DNA from: Flectonema sp. DT1601
Taxonomy: Eukaryota; Euglenozoa; Diplonemea; Diplonemida; Diplonemidae
Assembly: GCA_964019425.1 (NCBI GenBank)
Contig: OZ025804.1
Coordinates: forward strand, 372,001-436,000
Reading direction: 5' to 3'
Length of the DNA: 64,000 bases
Shown: in pieces, positions 29,841-38,830 of the stretch
Layout of the letters: each line of letters opens with the position of its first letter
How positions within the stretch are numbered: the stretch's first letter is position 1
Position numbers and translations under genes: made by a program
The notes under the pieces: generated by a model
Databases searched by the model: none
Told to the model about the DNA's origin: nothing
Seen by the model: only the letters and a program-made list of their open reading frames with translations

Positions 29841-30574
29841 TTGTTAAGGGATTCTGTTTATGAGTATTTGTGTGGAAGAGTGTAGAAGAAATAGAGTGTT
29901 TTGGTTAGTAATCAATTTGCAACCTGTTGGAGAAAATTGAAATAATTAGCTCAAATTAGAATAGTTTTGTTCGTTTTTAATGATTTTAGGAAACAAATAA
30001 AAACGGTTCCAACATGGGAAAAAAGTCCGTTTTTTTATTTTTATTCTTTTTTCTTTTGTACGCTCGCTCTTTACTGAAATTTGGGAAAAATGAACTGATT
30101 TTTTTTTTTTTTTGCTTTTTTTGTTTCCCACATCCGTGTCCCGGGAGGCAAAGCCTTCTTTCTACAAGCACAGGCACTGAATGGCCGTGCACCAGGTGAC
30201 AGACTGTCGGTAGTTACCTTTCTTGAAGTACAGAGGAGCTATCAAGAATACTATCGATGCTTATGTTTAAAAAAAAAAGGCATTTCCAACTCAAATCAGG
30301 TTGCATGAAAAAATAAAAACACGGTCAGATCATAGCTCTTTCAGTAACATGAAAGTTGGATGCCGCGCCGGGTCTTTTGTTTTTTTCATTCTCCCCCTGT
30401 AGTACTATTTTGAAGTTGGTTTTTAACGATCAGCATCAAAGAGTATCAGTCCCAGATCGTCGAATATAATAAGGGAGAGTCCGCGGAAACCCCCCCCGAG
30501 ATTATAAGAGACCCCATTACCCTTTTTTTATTATTTCAAAGAAAAAGAAAAATAAAAAGAAAGGAAATTCCTTT
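29841..30574. other. Intergenic between GH128 and eIF2B genes
   Basis: AT-rich, with a less AT-rich patch at 30125-30220. No open frame of interest. Confidence 0.45.
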
Positions 30575-32241
30575 CTAAAAATCACTATCCTCAGATTTAT
30601 ATAATTGAGAGATAAGCCTGTAGATACAAGATGGAGTATAAGCACGTCCACAATCATCATTAGTTATGTATAATGAGATTAGATCTGAAGAGATGTTATC
30701 AACTGTTTGATTAACAACTCGTATCTTATTGGTTCCTGATTCATCTGTGGAAGCAATACACAAGCTCATTGGAATGATTTCTTCTGGACATCCGCATTTG
30801 CTAAATTCTGATAAGTCTGAAGGATTTTTTGGAGTCATTTTCATAGTTGATGCGCATACCATCACTGGAACTTTGTGATTCTTAGCAGCCACAGCCACTC
30901 CGTGGCATCCTGAAGGTCCAATCATTTCTCCGTCTGCGAATACTAAGTGTGCGCTGATAATCACTTTTGATACTCTCGACATGTAACCATATGCGAGAGA
31001 GTCTGGTATAACTGTGACCTTTATACCTGTTTAAAGTTAGATTACATTATTGGTTTTTCATCTCGAAGATTTACGAGTGAAAGAGAACAACTAAAACAAA
31101 GTGTGAGAATTATTCCTTTTTTTTTGATGGTAAAAACGCAAGACGTTTACATGACATACCTTGTTCTACTAACTTAGCTGCCAGACGGTGTCCTCCACAC
31201 CGAGGAGCTGCTTCACAAATAATAACACTGAGATTGGTCTTCTTAGCAGCGACTAGAAAGCTTTCAATTGTTTTGCTGTAGCCGTAGGTGAGGATGGTTT
31301 CTCTGTATGTGTTTGGTGGTGTTTGTGTTATTAAAATAAAAAATAAAAATAAATAATAACTCCAATACATACTCTTCAGCAATGTGATCCACTGCTTGCT
31401 TTGATATGTCTTTGCAAACACTGTCGAACTCCTGAAGGAAATCAACCGATGAAATTCGTTCTAAAATATTATCTTTTAGTCTGTTGAAGTTAACTTCATC
31501 TTCTTTAAGACCTTCTTCGTCTGAAGCCTTAAGTTCCATTGCATACTCATCTCTTATAGCGTATGATACTCTTCTTGTTACATTCGCTATTAGTATTCCA
31601 TAAGGATCACCTTTCTGCATCTGTTCACAGACCTCCCTCAAGCTAAGAATTATAGACTCTAGCTTCCTGCCGTATAGATATGGTAGAATCTCTTTTAGGA
31701 TGAACAGTGCTTCCATTGGGATATTTATATTACTTGTCGTCTCTTCTTTGCTTTGGTAGTGGCCATTTTTCGAACGAATAGCGAGTAAGAACTTTTTGCT
31801 CACATCAGGGATGCTACCATAATTTCCACAAAGACCGTACATTACATCACGGAGTTTAGCAAGCATTTCATTGCCAAAACTGGATAGTTTGTCGTCTGTG
31901 ACATTTAGTTTAACATCTGCAACAGTTTTGTCCTCAGCAGGTAGTTCTTCCTCTTTAATGTCAAGAATTTTTAAGCAAAGCTCCTTCAGCTCTTCGGCAT
32001 TTTCGATCATGGCATTATTGAGCTTCTTATCTTCTATAACATTCTTAGCAAAGAAAACCAATCGCATTAATTTCGTTGCGAAGGAGGAATTCGTCACCGC
32101 AAGGTCGCTCTTGATGTAAGAAAGCTCGTCAGTCACTTTCCACGAGTCAAGTGACCCTCTGACCTTATGAATCGCATTTGCGTAAAAGGTCTTGTATCCT
32201 TTACTTGTGTCATTTGAAAGCATTTCATTATTATTTTCCAT
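30575..32241 (-). CDS. EIF2B2: Translation initiation factor eIF2B, beta subunit (487 aa, three exons)
   Basis: Exons are 32241-31373, 31302-31160 and 31026-30575; joined they give 488 codons including the stop. The spliced sequence carries the subunit's core: ETILTYGYSKTIESFL, CEAAPRCGGHRLAA, VIPDSLAYGYMSRVSKVI, FADGEMIGPSGCHGVAVAA and the C-terminal TPSCIYRLISQLY, which matches APSYIYRLMSELY of animal beta subunits rather than alpha or delta. eIF2B exchanges GDP for GTP on eIF2 and controls translation initiation in the cytosol. The N-terminal half is diverged. CTGTTTTTGTCCAG lies 18 bases before the ATG. Both introns begin GTATGT. Confidence 0.9.
31027..31159 (-). other. Intron 2 of the eIF2B beta gene (133 bp)
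   Basis: Donor GTATGT, acceptor CTTTAAACAG. Splicing joins CAA-G to GT-ATA and gives EQGIKVTVIPDS, as in eIF2B from other eukaryotes. Confidence 0.85.
31303..31372 (-). other. Intron 1 of the eIF2B beta gene (70 bp)
   Basis: Donor GTATGT, acceptor ACATACAG. Removing it joins GAA-GA to A-GAA-ACC and restores the conserved EETILTYGYS block. Confidence 0.85.
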
Positions 32242-32699
32242 TTTTACGTAATAAATTTCTGGACAAAAACAGAATAATTAAATTCCCACCTCCAAACGAA
32301 TCTTGCGAAGGAAAGGAAACCTAAAAAAAATCAATCCCACAAGATAGTGCAATTCTTTTTACACCACAGAGAAATTTAGTTGCGGTTTAGAAGTGTATAC
32401 TCGCTAGCTTAATACAGCTACTCCAGGTAGCAAGTCTTTGAGTGTTGTTATTTATTCGAAATCAATAGTTTTGGCTGTTTGAGGGGGTTAATTTAATAAT
32501 TAAATACAAAGCAACTCGAAACCGACTAAAGTTTAAAACAGAGTTGGTCGATAGAAACAACATTTATATCAACGACAGTATCCATAACGCGACAACTGTT
32601 ATGGCACAACAAACCATTCAGACAAGCAGTCTTTATGTTGTTGATCGCAGACAGCACATGGGGAAATAGATAACATGCAACATAATAAATAAACTGCTC
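32242..32699. other. Intergenic
   Basis: AT-rich; the segment 32655-32705 (CATAATAAATAAAC and TCTTAATCTGA) has a second copy at 53395-53450. No gene. Confidence 0.45.
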
Positions 32700-33233
32700 T
32701 TAATCTGAGTTCTCTTTTTTTTTTTTTAAAGCAACTATTGGTTTTGTTATGCCGTATGCAAAAAGAGCAGCAGGACCCAAACATTCGAACGCTGCTGGTG
32801 TTTTATGAAACCAATCGAAAGAAGAATTACAATTCGGATGATTCAAAGCAGCGTGTGCTGCAGCTGCAAATGACATAGCCCAGGCACCAGATGTGAATAT
32901 TGCAATCGTTGGATTCGAAAACACGACGCACACCACCAGAAGACTCGTCAGACAAAGTGAAGCAAATGAACAAGCAGATGGTATAACAGCATTGCTTGAC
33001 AGCAAGTACTCACTAACAGGATCTGAAGAAGAAAGTTCACTTCTAAATAATTTCATATCAAAAAAGAATTCAGATAAGACGTCACACCTCCAATCTGAAA
33101 GCTGTTGTCTTTCAACTTCTTTACCAACACACAACACATCAAGTCCAATTGCGTGAGGCAACACTAAAAGTACTGCTGCAGTGCACCTAACAAACAAACA
33201 AATTAATACCGCGGAGTGTAATATATTTCGCAT
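32700..33233 (-). CDS. Hypothetical small membrane protein, about four TM segments (177 aa)
   Basis: A hydrophobic start (NILHSAVLICLFV) is followed by a polar loop with four cysteines or cysteine-flanked stretches, two adjacent hydrophobic segments (ASLCLTSLLVVCVVF and AIFTSGAWAMSFAAAAHAAL), a short loop, and a last hydrophobic segment (CLGPAALFAYGI) before a lysine-rich tail. The layout resembles four-TM proteins of the claudin/PMP22 type, but no family signature is visible. The tail KKKKEN could retain it in the ER. TTGTCTTAG lies about 70 bases upstream. Confidence 0.55.
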   Translation of the reverse strand: MRNILHSAVLICLFVRCTAAVLLVLPHAIGLDVLCVGKEVERQQLSDWRCDVLSEFFFDMKLFRSELSSSDPVSEYLLSSNAVIPSACSFASLCLTSLLVVCVVFSNPTIAIFTSGAWAMSFAAAAHAALNHPNCNSSFDWFHKTPAAFECLGPAALFAYGITKPIVALKKKKENSD

Positions 33234-34812
33234 AGTATTTTCCCTTTTTTGTTTTATTTTTTTTTTTTTTAAAAAGTGAAAATGAAAAAATTTAAAAATA
33301 CGCTAAGACAAGACAGGACCACCACCAGCAGCGATGAATATCTAAACTAACGCTCATCTCATATTGTAAATTTCTGTTTTTTTTTTTTAATGAAAAAGTG
33401 ATAAAGTAACCAATACATTGCTTCAACAGAGAGAGACAGAGAGAGAGAGACAAGAGAGGGATGAGGCAGACAACCAGTTGAGTATATTTCACACTGATCT
33501 ATAAAATGCCTTACCTCAGTTTGTTACTTTTTTTATCGATCTTACCAAACGTATAACAAGCAACCAATATTCGTTACAACGGGTAGTGACGGATAGTGAA
33601 GAAGCTCACGGGGTCACCAGTGATTAAGGTAACACATCCGTGAGACTTTCACAGGCGAGAAGAAGAAATAATAATCATAAAAGGAAACTTTTTTAATTCA
33701 AAAAAAAAAAAAAAAAGAAAAATGATGATTTACGATTTCCATTTTCGTTAAAAAATATTTTTTTATAAAAATATATTTGTTAATTTGTGTGCAACTAGGA
33801 ACAAGCCTAAAGTAAAAGGTCGTTTAGCTCAGTAATTCTACAGGCCTCCTTCGATAAAAACGAAGAAGAAGAAAAAAAAAAAGAAAGAAAAAAAAACAGA
33901 TGAACGAAAACCGTAAATTTATTTTAAAGCATGCAGAACACGTCTTAGAAAGAGAAAATACGACAAATAGAAAAAGGGAGAGCTACTGATGTGCTATCAG
34001 CGGCCATAACTGCCTAAATTCTCAAAAAAATAAAACAAAAAATTAGATCATCGATAATATGCCAAGTATTCTGATGCCGACTTACATCGTACTTTCGAAA
34101 GGCGACAACACAACACAGTTTTGATGCCTTATTAGCTCTTTGAAAGGCTACAAGACGCAAACCAATCTGAAGAAAAATGACTACCCAGGCCCACCACATA
34201 ATGAAGGCTGTTAGTATCATGTTTCAACCAAGAAGGATACGTATCAACGATGAAGTAAAAAAAAAAAAAAAAAAAATTTAAACGGAGGAGACTTATTCTA
34301 CCCAAAAAAACAAAACAACCTAACAATTTTTTTTCATATTTAAAATAAAAAAAAGTGGAGAGCAATAATTCGGAGGCTTTCACCCCTTTTTTTTTTTACC
34401 GTCAAAAAAAACCCGAACCTGTTCGGGCTCTTGGAGACAATATTTCATAAATAAATTCCTAAGGGAAAAGGGGAAAGCTAAAAAAAAAAAGAACAAAAAA
34501 GCAGCAGCAGAAAAAAAAAAAATTTTTTTTAAATAAATAGAAACTAGAGGCCACGTCAACATAGTTGAGCAACTCTTGCCGTAAGTTATTTGTTTCCCAA
34601 AAAAACGTAACTGAAACCGGTTAAAATGACTGGTGTACTTGTTCACGTAACTCGTCAGTTTTTTTTTTTTTTTCTTTCTCATAATTTCAATTAATGTTTT
34701 TCAATGACCAGTCCTCTTGAAATTTAGATACTTAAATCCGAGTAATCCGGTGAAACAATAAAAGTCATCACCCACTAGGTGTTCTTTGTAAATATCTTAT
34801 TTGAGGACGAAG

Positions 34813-34848
<36 letters not shown>

Positions 34849-34894
34849 AACACCCACTACCAATCATAAATCCACAGCTGTATAAAACTTTATA
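33234..34894. other. Intergenic, 1.66 kb
   Basis: A/T homopolymers, a GA-rich microsatellite at 33426-33452, a dispersed repeat at about 33596-33665 and a related stretch near 34165-34210 (ATGACTACCCAGGCCCACC). No gene recognised. Confidence 0.45.
33596..33665 (+). repeat. Dispersed repeat with CTCAC/GTGAG stem, copy 2
   Basis: CTCACGG at 33607 and CCGTGAG at about 33639 form a seven-base stem, and GTGAG can also pair with the following CTTTCAC. Aligns with 1403-1443 and 50565-50625. Confidence 0.55.
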
Positions 34895-36295
34895 CTAACA
34901 AAGTGAACAAATTGACGGTTGTGGAAGAACTGGTCCTTTAGGAACAGGACAGTCAACGTCAACAATATTACTCGACTTAAACACAACAACAACTGGAACA
35001 TCAGTCGTTGCTTGAGGAAGAATGAATTTATTATCAAAACCTGGCTGTAAAACTTTATGATATACCACCATAGGTTTTGGAACAGAACTCGAAGGATGTA
35101 CAAAAGAAGGTGCGCATGATGTTGATTGCCATCCCTGCGACATAAGTACCCCAGGATACCCTCCATTCATTGAATAAGAACACGGTAAACAATGATAAAG
35201 ACTTATGAAATAATGACAAGGAGATGATTCGCAACAAGTTAGCTCTAAGACAGTACCCGATAACACCATTGGAAGAAACACATCTTTTCCTTCTAAGTAC
35301 TCAGGTAGCTTCCCAAAGTTAAAAGTGCTACTCACTACAGGTGACCAGACAGTATCAGTTGCTACGTTGTTGCAAATTCCATTTTCACATTTTCCTGAAA
35401 TTTTTATTTGTCCAGACGGACAAGTACAATGATAACTTCCAGGTTTATTAATACAAACTTCATCACTATTACAGATATCAGTTGTAAGACACTCATCAAT
35501 ATCTTCACAAGCATTCGATATTTCGTTGTAACCATTTAAACACCCACAGAATCCAGAAGGAAGGATTATCAGATCACCAGAACACTGTAATGGATAGCAC
35601 TCAAAAGATCCATCTGTGTTCTCACATCTCGTCATTAGTAGGTCGCAGTTGTGAGTTCCAGTTGAGCATTCGTCTTTATCATCGCAGACAGTTTTTCCAC
35701 CTTCAGTGTGTAGATTGTCATATCCTGAAAGACAGCGACAGATATAACCACCATTAGAATTAATGCAGTCTGTGTTGGTACCACATGGTGATTGTTCTGT
35801 GCATTCATTTATGTCTTCACAGAAATCTGGAATTTGTCTGTAGCCATCGGGACAACCACACACTCCTGATGGTAGTCTCATCATATTCCCAGGACATGAA
35901 AAAGGAACACAGATATAGTCACCAACAGTGTTTTCACACAATGATGAAATTGGATTACAAGAATGAGTTCCTTCGAGACACTCATCGAGGTCAGTGCATT
36001 CTGTGATTCCATTTATTTCGGTTTTGAATCCATAACCTGGCACGCAATTACATCTGTAGCCACCACTCCAATTAACACATCTAGTATTGTCACCGCAGGG
36101 GAATAACTCTCTACATTCATCAATGTCAATACAAGGGAGACTTGGATCGAATTGTTTTCTATATCCAGACAGGCAGGTACACTCACCACTTGATGTGTCA
36201 CACGCAAGTTCTTCAGTTTGTAAATCACACGGTCTGTCGCAAGGAACGGACTCTCCAACAGCAACGACCGCTGCGAATGCAAAGGCGGTTTTCAT
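34895..36295 (-). CDS. Secreted multi-EGF protein (466 aa)
   Basis: A signal peptide (MKTAFAFAAVVAVGES) leads into six EGF-like modules at about residues 19-310. Modules 2 to 6 begin D(I/L/K)(D/N)EC, the calcium-binding form. Modules 3 and 5 carry an extra insertion (CPGNMMRLPSGVCGC and CSGDLIILPSGFCGC), so modules 2-3 and 4-5 look like a duplicated pair. The C-terminal 155 residues are cysteine-containing, without EGF pattern or membrane segment, ending SICSLC. Probably an extracellular adhesion or matrix protein. The ATG at 36295 follows CCCCTCCATTCAG by about 17 bases. Confidence 0.8.
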   Translation of the reverse strand: MKTAFAFAAVVAVGESVPCDRPCDLQTEELACDTSSGECTCLSGYRKQFDPSLPCIDIDECRELFPCGDNTRCVNWSGGYRCNCVPGYGFKTEINGITECTDLDECLEGTHSCNPISSLCENTVGDYICVPFSCPGNMMRLPSGVCGCPDGYRQIPDFCEDINECTEQSPCGTNTDCINSNGGYICRCLSGYDNLHTEGGKTVCDDKDECSTGTHNCDLLMTRCENTDGSFECYPLQCSGDLIILPSGFCGCLNGYNEISNACEDIDECLTTDICNSDEVCINKPGSYHCTCPSGQIKISGKCENGICNNVATDTVWSPVVSSTFNFGKLPEYLEGKDVFLPMVLSGTVLELTCCESSPCHYFISLYHCLPCSYSMNGGYPGVLMSQGWQSTSCAPSFVHPSSSVPKPMVVYHKVLQPGFDNKFILPQATTDVPVVVVFKSSNIVDVDCPVPKGPVLPQPSICSLC

Positions 36296-36422
36296 TTTTT
36301 TTTTAAATAAAATAACTGAATGGAGGGGAGGTAAGAAGTTATATTTTGTATTTAATTTTTCTCTTTCCACAAAAAAATCATTCACTACGAAGTGAATCAG
36401 GCAGTGTAATCAAAACAACTGT
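36296..36422. promoter_or_regulatory. EGF gene leader with strong pyrimidine-AG site
   Basis: On the minus strand TTCTTACCTCCCCTCC ends in ATTCAG, then TTATTTTATTT and an A run before the ATG. It is the clearest acceptor-like site in the window together with the one at 38500-38540. Confidence 0.5.
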
Positions 36423-37430
36423 TTACAATACGATACAGCTGCTATTATTCTTTTTAACAGTCTTCGTTGATTTCTCAAAGAGGTGGCGATTTACCTCCGG
36501 CAGTCTCAGTAAACTGATGGACGGACATTCTTTGAGGAAAGCCCCACCAACTGCTTCAACATTTTTCATATTAGATAAATCCAGCGTTGTAATGGAGGAG
36601 CAACGCATTACAAACATTGAACCAATCGTCGTCACGTTACCAAAACCTGACAAGTCAAGTTCTGTAAGAGAACTGCAAGCCATTAAGAACCCACCACTAA
36701 TAATATTTAAATTACTCAAACTCGACAAATCCAACACTTCAACTGAATTACATCCGGCGAGAAAATTATATCCAACAACCGTAACGTTACGTAAAGCTGA
36801 CAAATTAATTTCTTTTACTGAAGAACAATTAACGAGAAAACTCGACCCTATAGCTGTAACGCTACTGAAGCCTGTTAGATCAAGGCTAGTTAAATTCTGA
36901 CACCCTTCTAAGAAGCAATGTCCTATAGAGGCTACATTACTTAAACTTGATAGGTCTATTTTCGTAAGGCTGCTGCAGAATAACAAAAAATTGCATCCGA
37001 TGGCAGTTACGTCAGAATTTGAATTGAGAAATGAAATTGCAGAGATCGACGACGGAAGCAATTCACTACTAAATTTCAAGTAATTATCTTCAATGAAAGT
37101 GGGAGTGTCGAGGTATAAAAAACAATTATTACTATCAAGATGTTTAGTTACCATCTTTGATGTTTTTAACTCGTCGGTGAACCACGACTTGTTAAAAATT
37201 CGAAACTGTTTCTTTGTTGCAACAAACTCTAAAGTAACACCTATATAGTTGACCACTACTAGTGAGTTCTCATCTAACTTGTCGCCTGCAAATGAGAGCT
37301 CGACCTCGTCCGGATCGACATCCCACTCTTCAGAAGCAGCACATATCACGTCTCTAACAACAGATTCTGCCACAGCAGTGAATTCCACTGTTTTGAGTCC
37401 CAAATCAGGAAAGGTAACGAATATTAGCAT
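36423..37430 (-). CDS. Diverged Ubl-LRR paralogue with CaaX end, copy 9 (335 aa, 7 repeats)
   Basis: It begins MLIFVTFPDLGLKTVEFTA, aligned with MQLSVTFPDTGFPDVVFTA of the array, and keeps EEWDVDPDEVELSFAG, the WFTDE linker and CFLYLDTPTF. Seven 25-residue repeats follow (for example LTSLDLTGFSSVTAIGSSFLVNC). Unlike the array genes it ends KKNNSSCIVL, a CaaX box whose final Leu predicts geranylgeranylation, after a lysine pair, so it is likely membrane-anchored. It sits alone, 13 kb from the array, and may be the ancestral form. CTCTCCTCTACC lies within 45 bases of the ATG. Confidence 0.85.
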   Translation of the reverse strand: MLIFVTFPDLGLKTVEFTAVAESVVRDVICAASEEWDVDPDEVELSFAGDKLDENSLVVVNYIGVTLEFVATKKQFRIFNKSWFTDELKTSKMVTKHLDSNNCFLYLDTPTFIEDNYLKFSSELLPSSISAISFLNSNSDVTAIGCNFLLFCSSLTKIDLSSLSNVASIGHCFLEGCQNLTSLDLTGFSSVTAIGSSFLVNCSSVKEINLSALRNVTVVGYNFLAGCNSVEVLDLSSLSNLNIISGGFLMACSSLTELDLSGFGNVTTIGSMFVMRCSSITTLDLSNMKNVEAVGGAFLKECPSISLLRLPEVNRHLFEKSTKTVKKNNSSCIVL

Positions 37431-37535
37431 TGTTCTTTATTGGCGGGGCAGGTGGTGGTGGTAGAGGAGAGTGTGCTTTTAAAATGTGTGAAATACCATT
37501 TAAAATTATAATTATTTGAAAAAAATTCACACAAA

Positions 37536-38489
37536 TCACAATCCCTCAACAGGAACCCAAGGCCTGTATTGTTTATTATTCATCTTTGATGAATGTGTTG
37601 GTCGTTCTCTCATTGGTGTTTCTTTAAACTTAGTCATAATGATCTTTTCACCCTCTTGAACGTTGCAACCACAATGCCAAGCATGTTGATTATATATATA
37701 TTCTGAGCCTTGGGGATTAAGACCGAATGCTGATGAAAACAGTAGCGCTGATCCAGAGGAGGGTACGATGGATATCCCGGCAGTACCTTTGCAAGTTTTT
37801 TCAAAATGAGTGTTGTACGGGTGGTCAAGTTTGGGATCAAAACTAACATGTCGAGAGTAACCTTTCTCAAACCCATTAAGCTGTGATGAAATATCTGATA
37901 GCAGATTCTGAGAGTCTGGAGATTGTTTTCCGAGAAGAGGAAAAGCAGTTCGACCTCCTGCTTCAGGCTGAACCATATACATAATTATCGTTTTGGTCCT
38001 ATGTGGCCTCGTGTCTGTTTCGTGATGAAGCCCATAAGGAAAATAGTTCCCACCACGAATCAAGTTTCCATTCTTCTTGGGTAATATGCGAGCAATACTT
38101 AACATATCTTCGTGTAGGTGGGGTGTTATTCCAGTCCAGTTCGCTACCCTCAGTTCAATATTTTTAATTACCAAATCTTTATTAAATTTATCGGATAATT
38201 TGTTTATGTTTGTTGGAACCAACCAATCATTATCCCCAGTAGGACTGGCTTCCCAACCTCCATTTTCTTTTATCATATTGAGGATGTGAAGTATTTCAGA
38301 CTGAGATATAAACTCATGCGAAGTCCACACATACTTATCCAGTTCTACGAAATCAGTCGGAGAGAACTGTTCAATTTGACTGATGTGTTTTTGATAAGCA
38401 GCCATGACAGAGAGTACTACCACAACGATACCAATTAAAATGTTAACCATCGCTGAGTTAGATTGCCTTGCTGGTTGCGGGGTAGTCAT
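37536..38489 (-). CDS. Prolyl-4-hydroxylase-like 2-oxoglutarate oxygenase (317 aa)
   Basis: One membrane segment at residues 15-31 (VNILIGIVVVVLSVMAA) makes a type II ER/Golgi protein, as in plant and protist P4Hs. The catalytic domain has YGLHHETDT (residues 152-160), where His155-x-Glu157 would supply the iron site in an HxE form in place of the usual HxD, GGRTAFPLL (178-186), and HCGCNVQEGEK (272-282) with the distal His272 and the 2-oxoglutarate Lys282. Proline hydroxylation of secreted glycoproteins is the likely job. The frame upstream begins only at a TTG. TTTCTCATTTTCAAACAG and GTTCTTCAG precede the ATG. Confidence 0.8.
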   Translation of the reverse strand: MTTPQPARQSNSAMVNILIGIVVVVLSVMAAYQKHISQIEQFSPTDFVELDKYVWTSHEFISQSEILHILNMIKENGGWEASPTGDNDWLVPTNINKLSDKFNKDLVIKNIELRVANWTGITPHLHEDMLSIARILPKKNGNLIRGGNYFPYGLHHETDTRPHRTKTIIMYMVQPEAGGRTAFPLLGKQSPDSQNLLSDISSQLNGFEKGYSRHVSFDPKLDHPYNTHFEKTCKGTAGISIVPSSGSALLFSSAFGLNPQGSEYIYNQHAWHCGCNVQEGEKIIMTKFKETPMRERPTHSSKMNNKQYRPWVPVEGL

Positions 38490-38830
38490 GTTTGCTGAAG
38501 AACAGGACTGTTTGAAAATGAGAAACAAAAGAAAGAAAGAAAAGAAATTTTAACTACAACCACAATCCCCATCAGCGACATTTCTTGTTTTTGGTTGTCA
38601 CCTAAACTGTATTCAAAATGTGTGATAATTAGTGACACAAATAAACGATAATAAAATTAACCGAATTGAAGTACAAAAAAATACAAAAAAAAAAACAAAA
38701 AAAAATTGAAAAAGAAAAGAAAGGATAGTTGTTAAACCTAAGTAAAACCTTAAAAATAATAATAATAATAATCTATAATAGTACATTGTCAGAAACCTGA
38801 CCTTTTTTCTTTTTTTTTATTTTTTTTTTT
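38490..38830. other. Intergenic with long pyrimidine tract
   Basis: On the minus strand, 38552-38510 reads TTTCTTTTCTTTCTTTC and continues to CAAACAG, an acceptor-like tract for the P4H gene. The rest is AT-rich with an AAT microsatellite at 38756-38772. Confidence 0.5.

Noticed and set aside
33822-33870. tRNA-like start GGTCGTTTAGCTCAGT
   Set aside because: The D-arm-like words are there, but no anticodon arm, T arm or closing acceptor stem follows.
34014-34220. 68-codon minus-strand frame starting MILTAFIMWWAWVVIFLQ
   Set aside because: Hydrophobic start is suggestive, but it overlaps a dispersed repeat and continues into unrelated sequence; no acceptor-like leader of the usual kind was clear.
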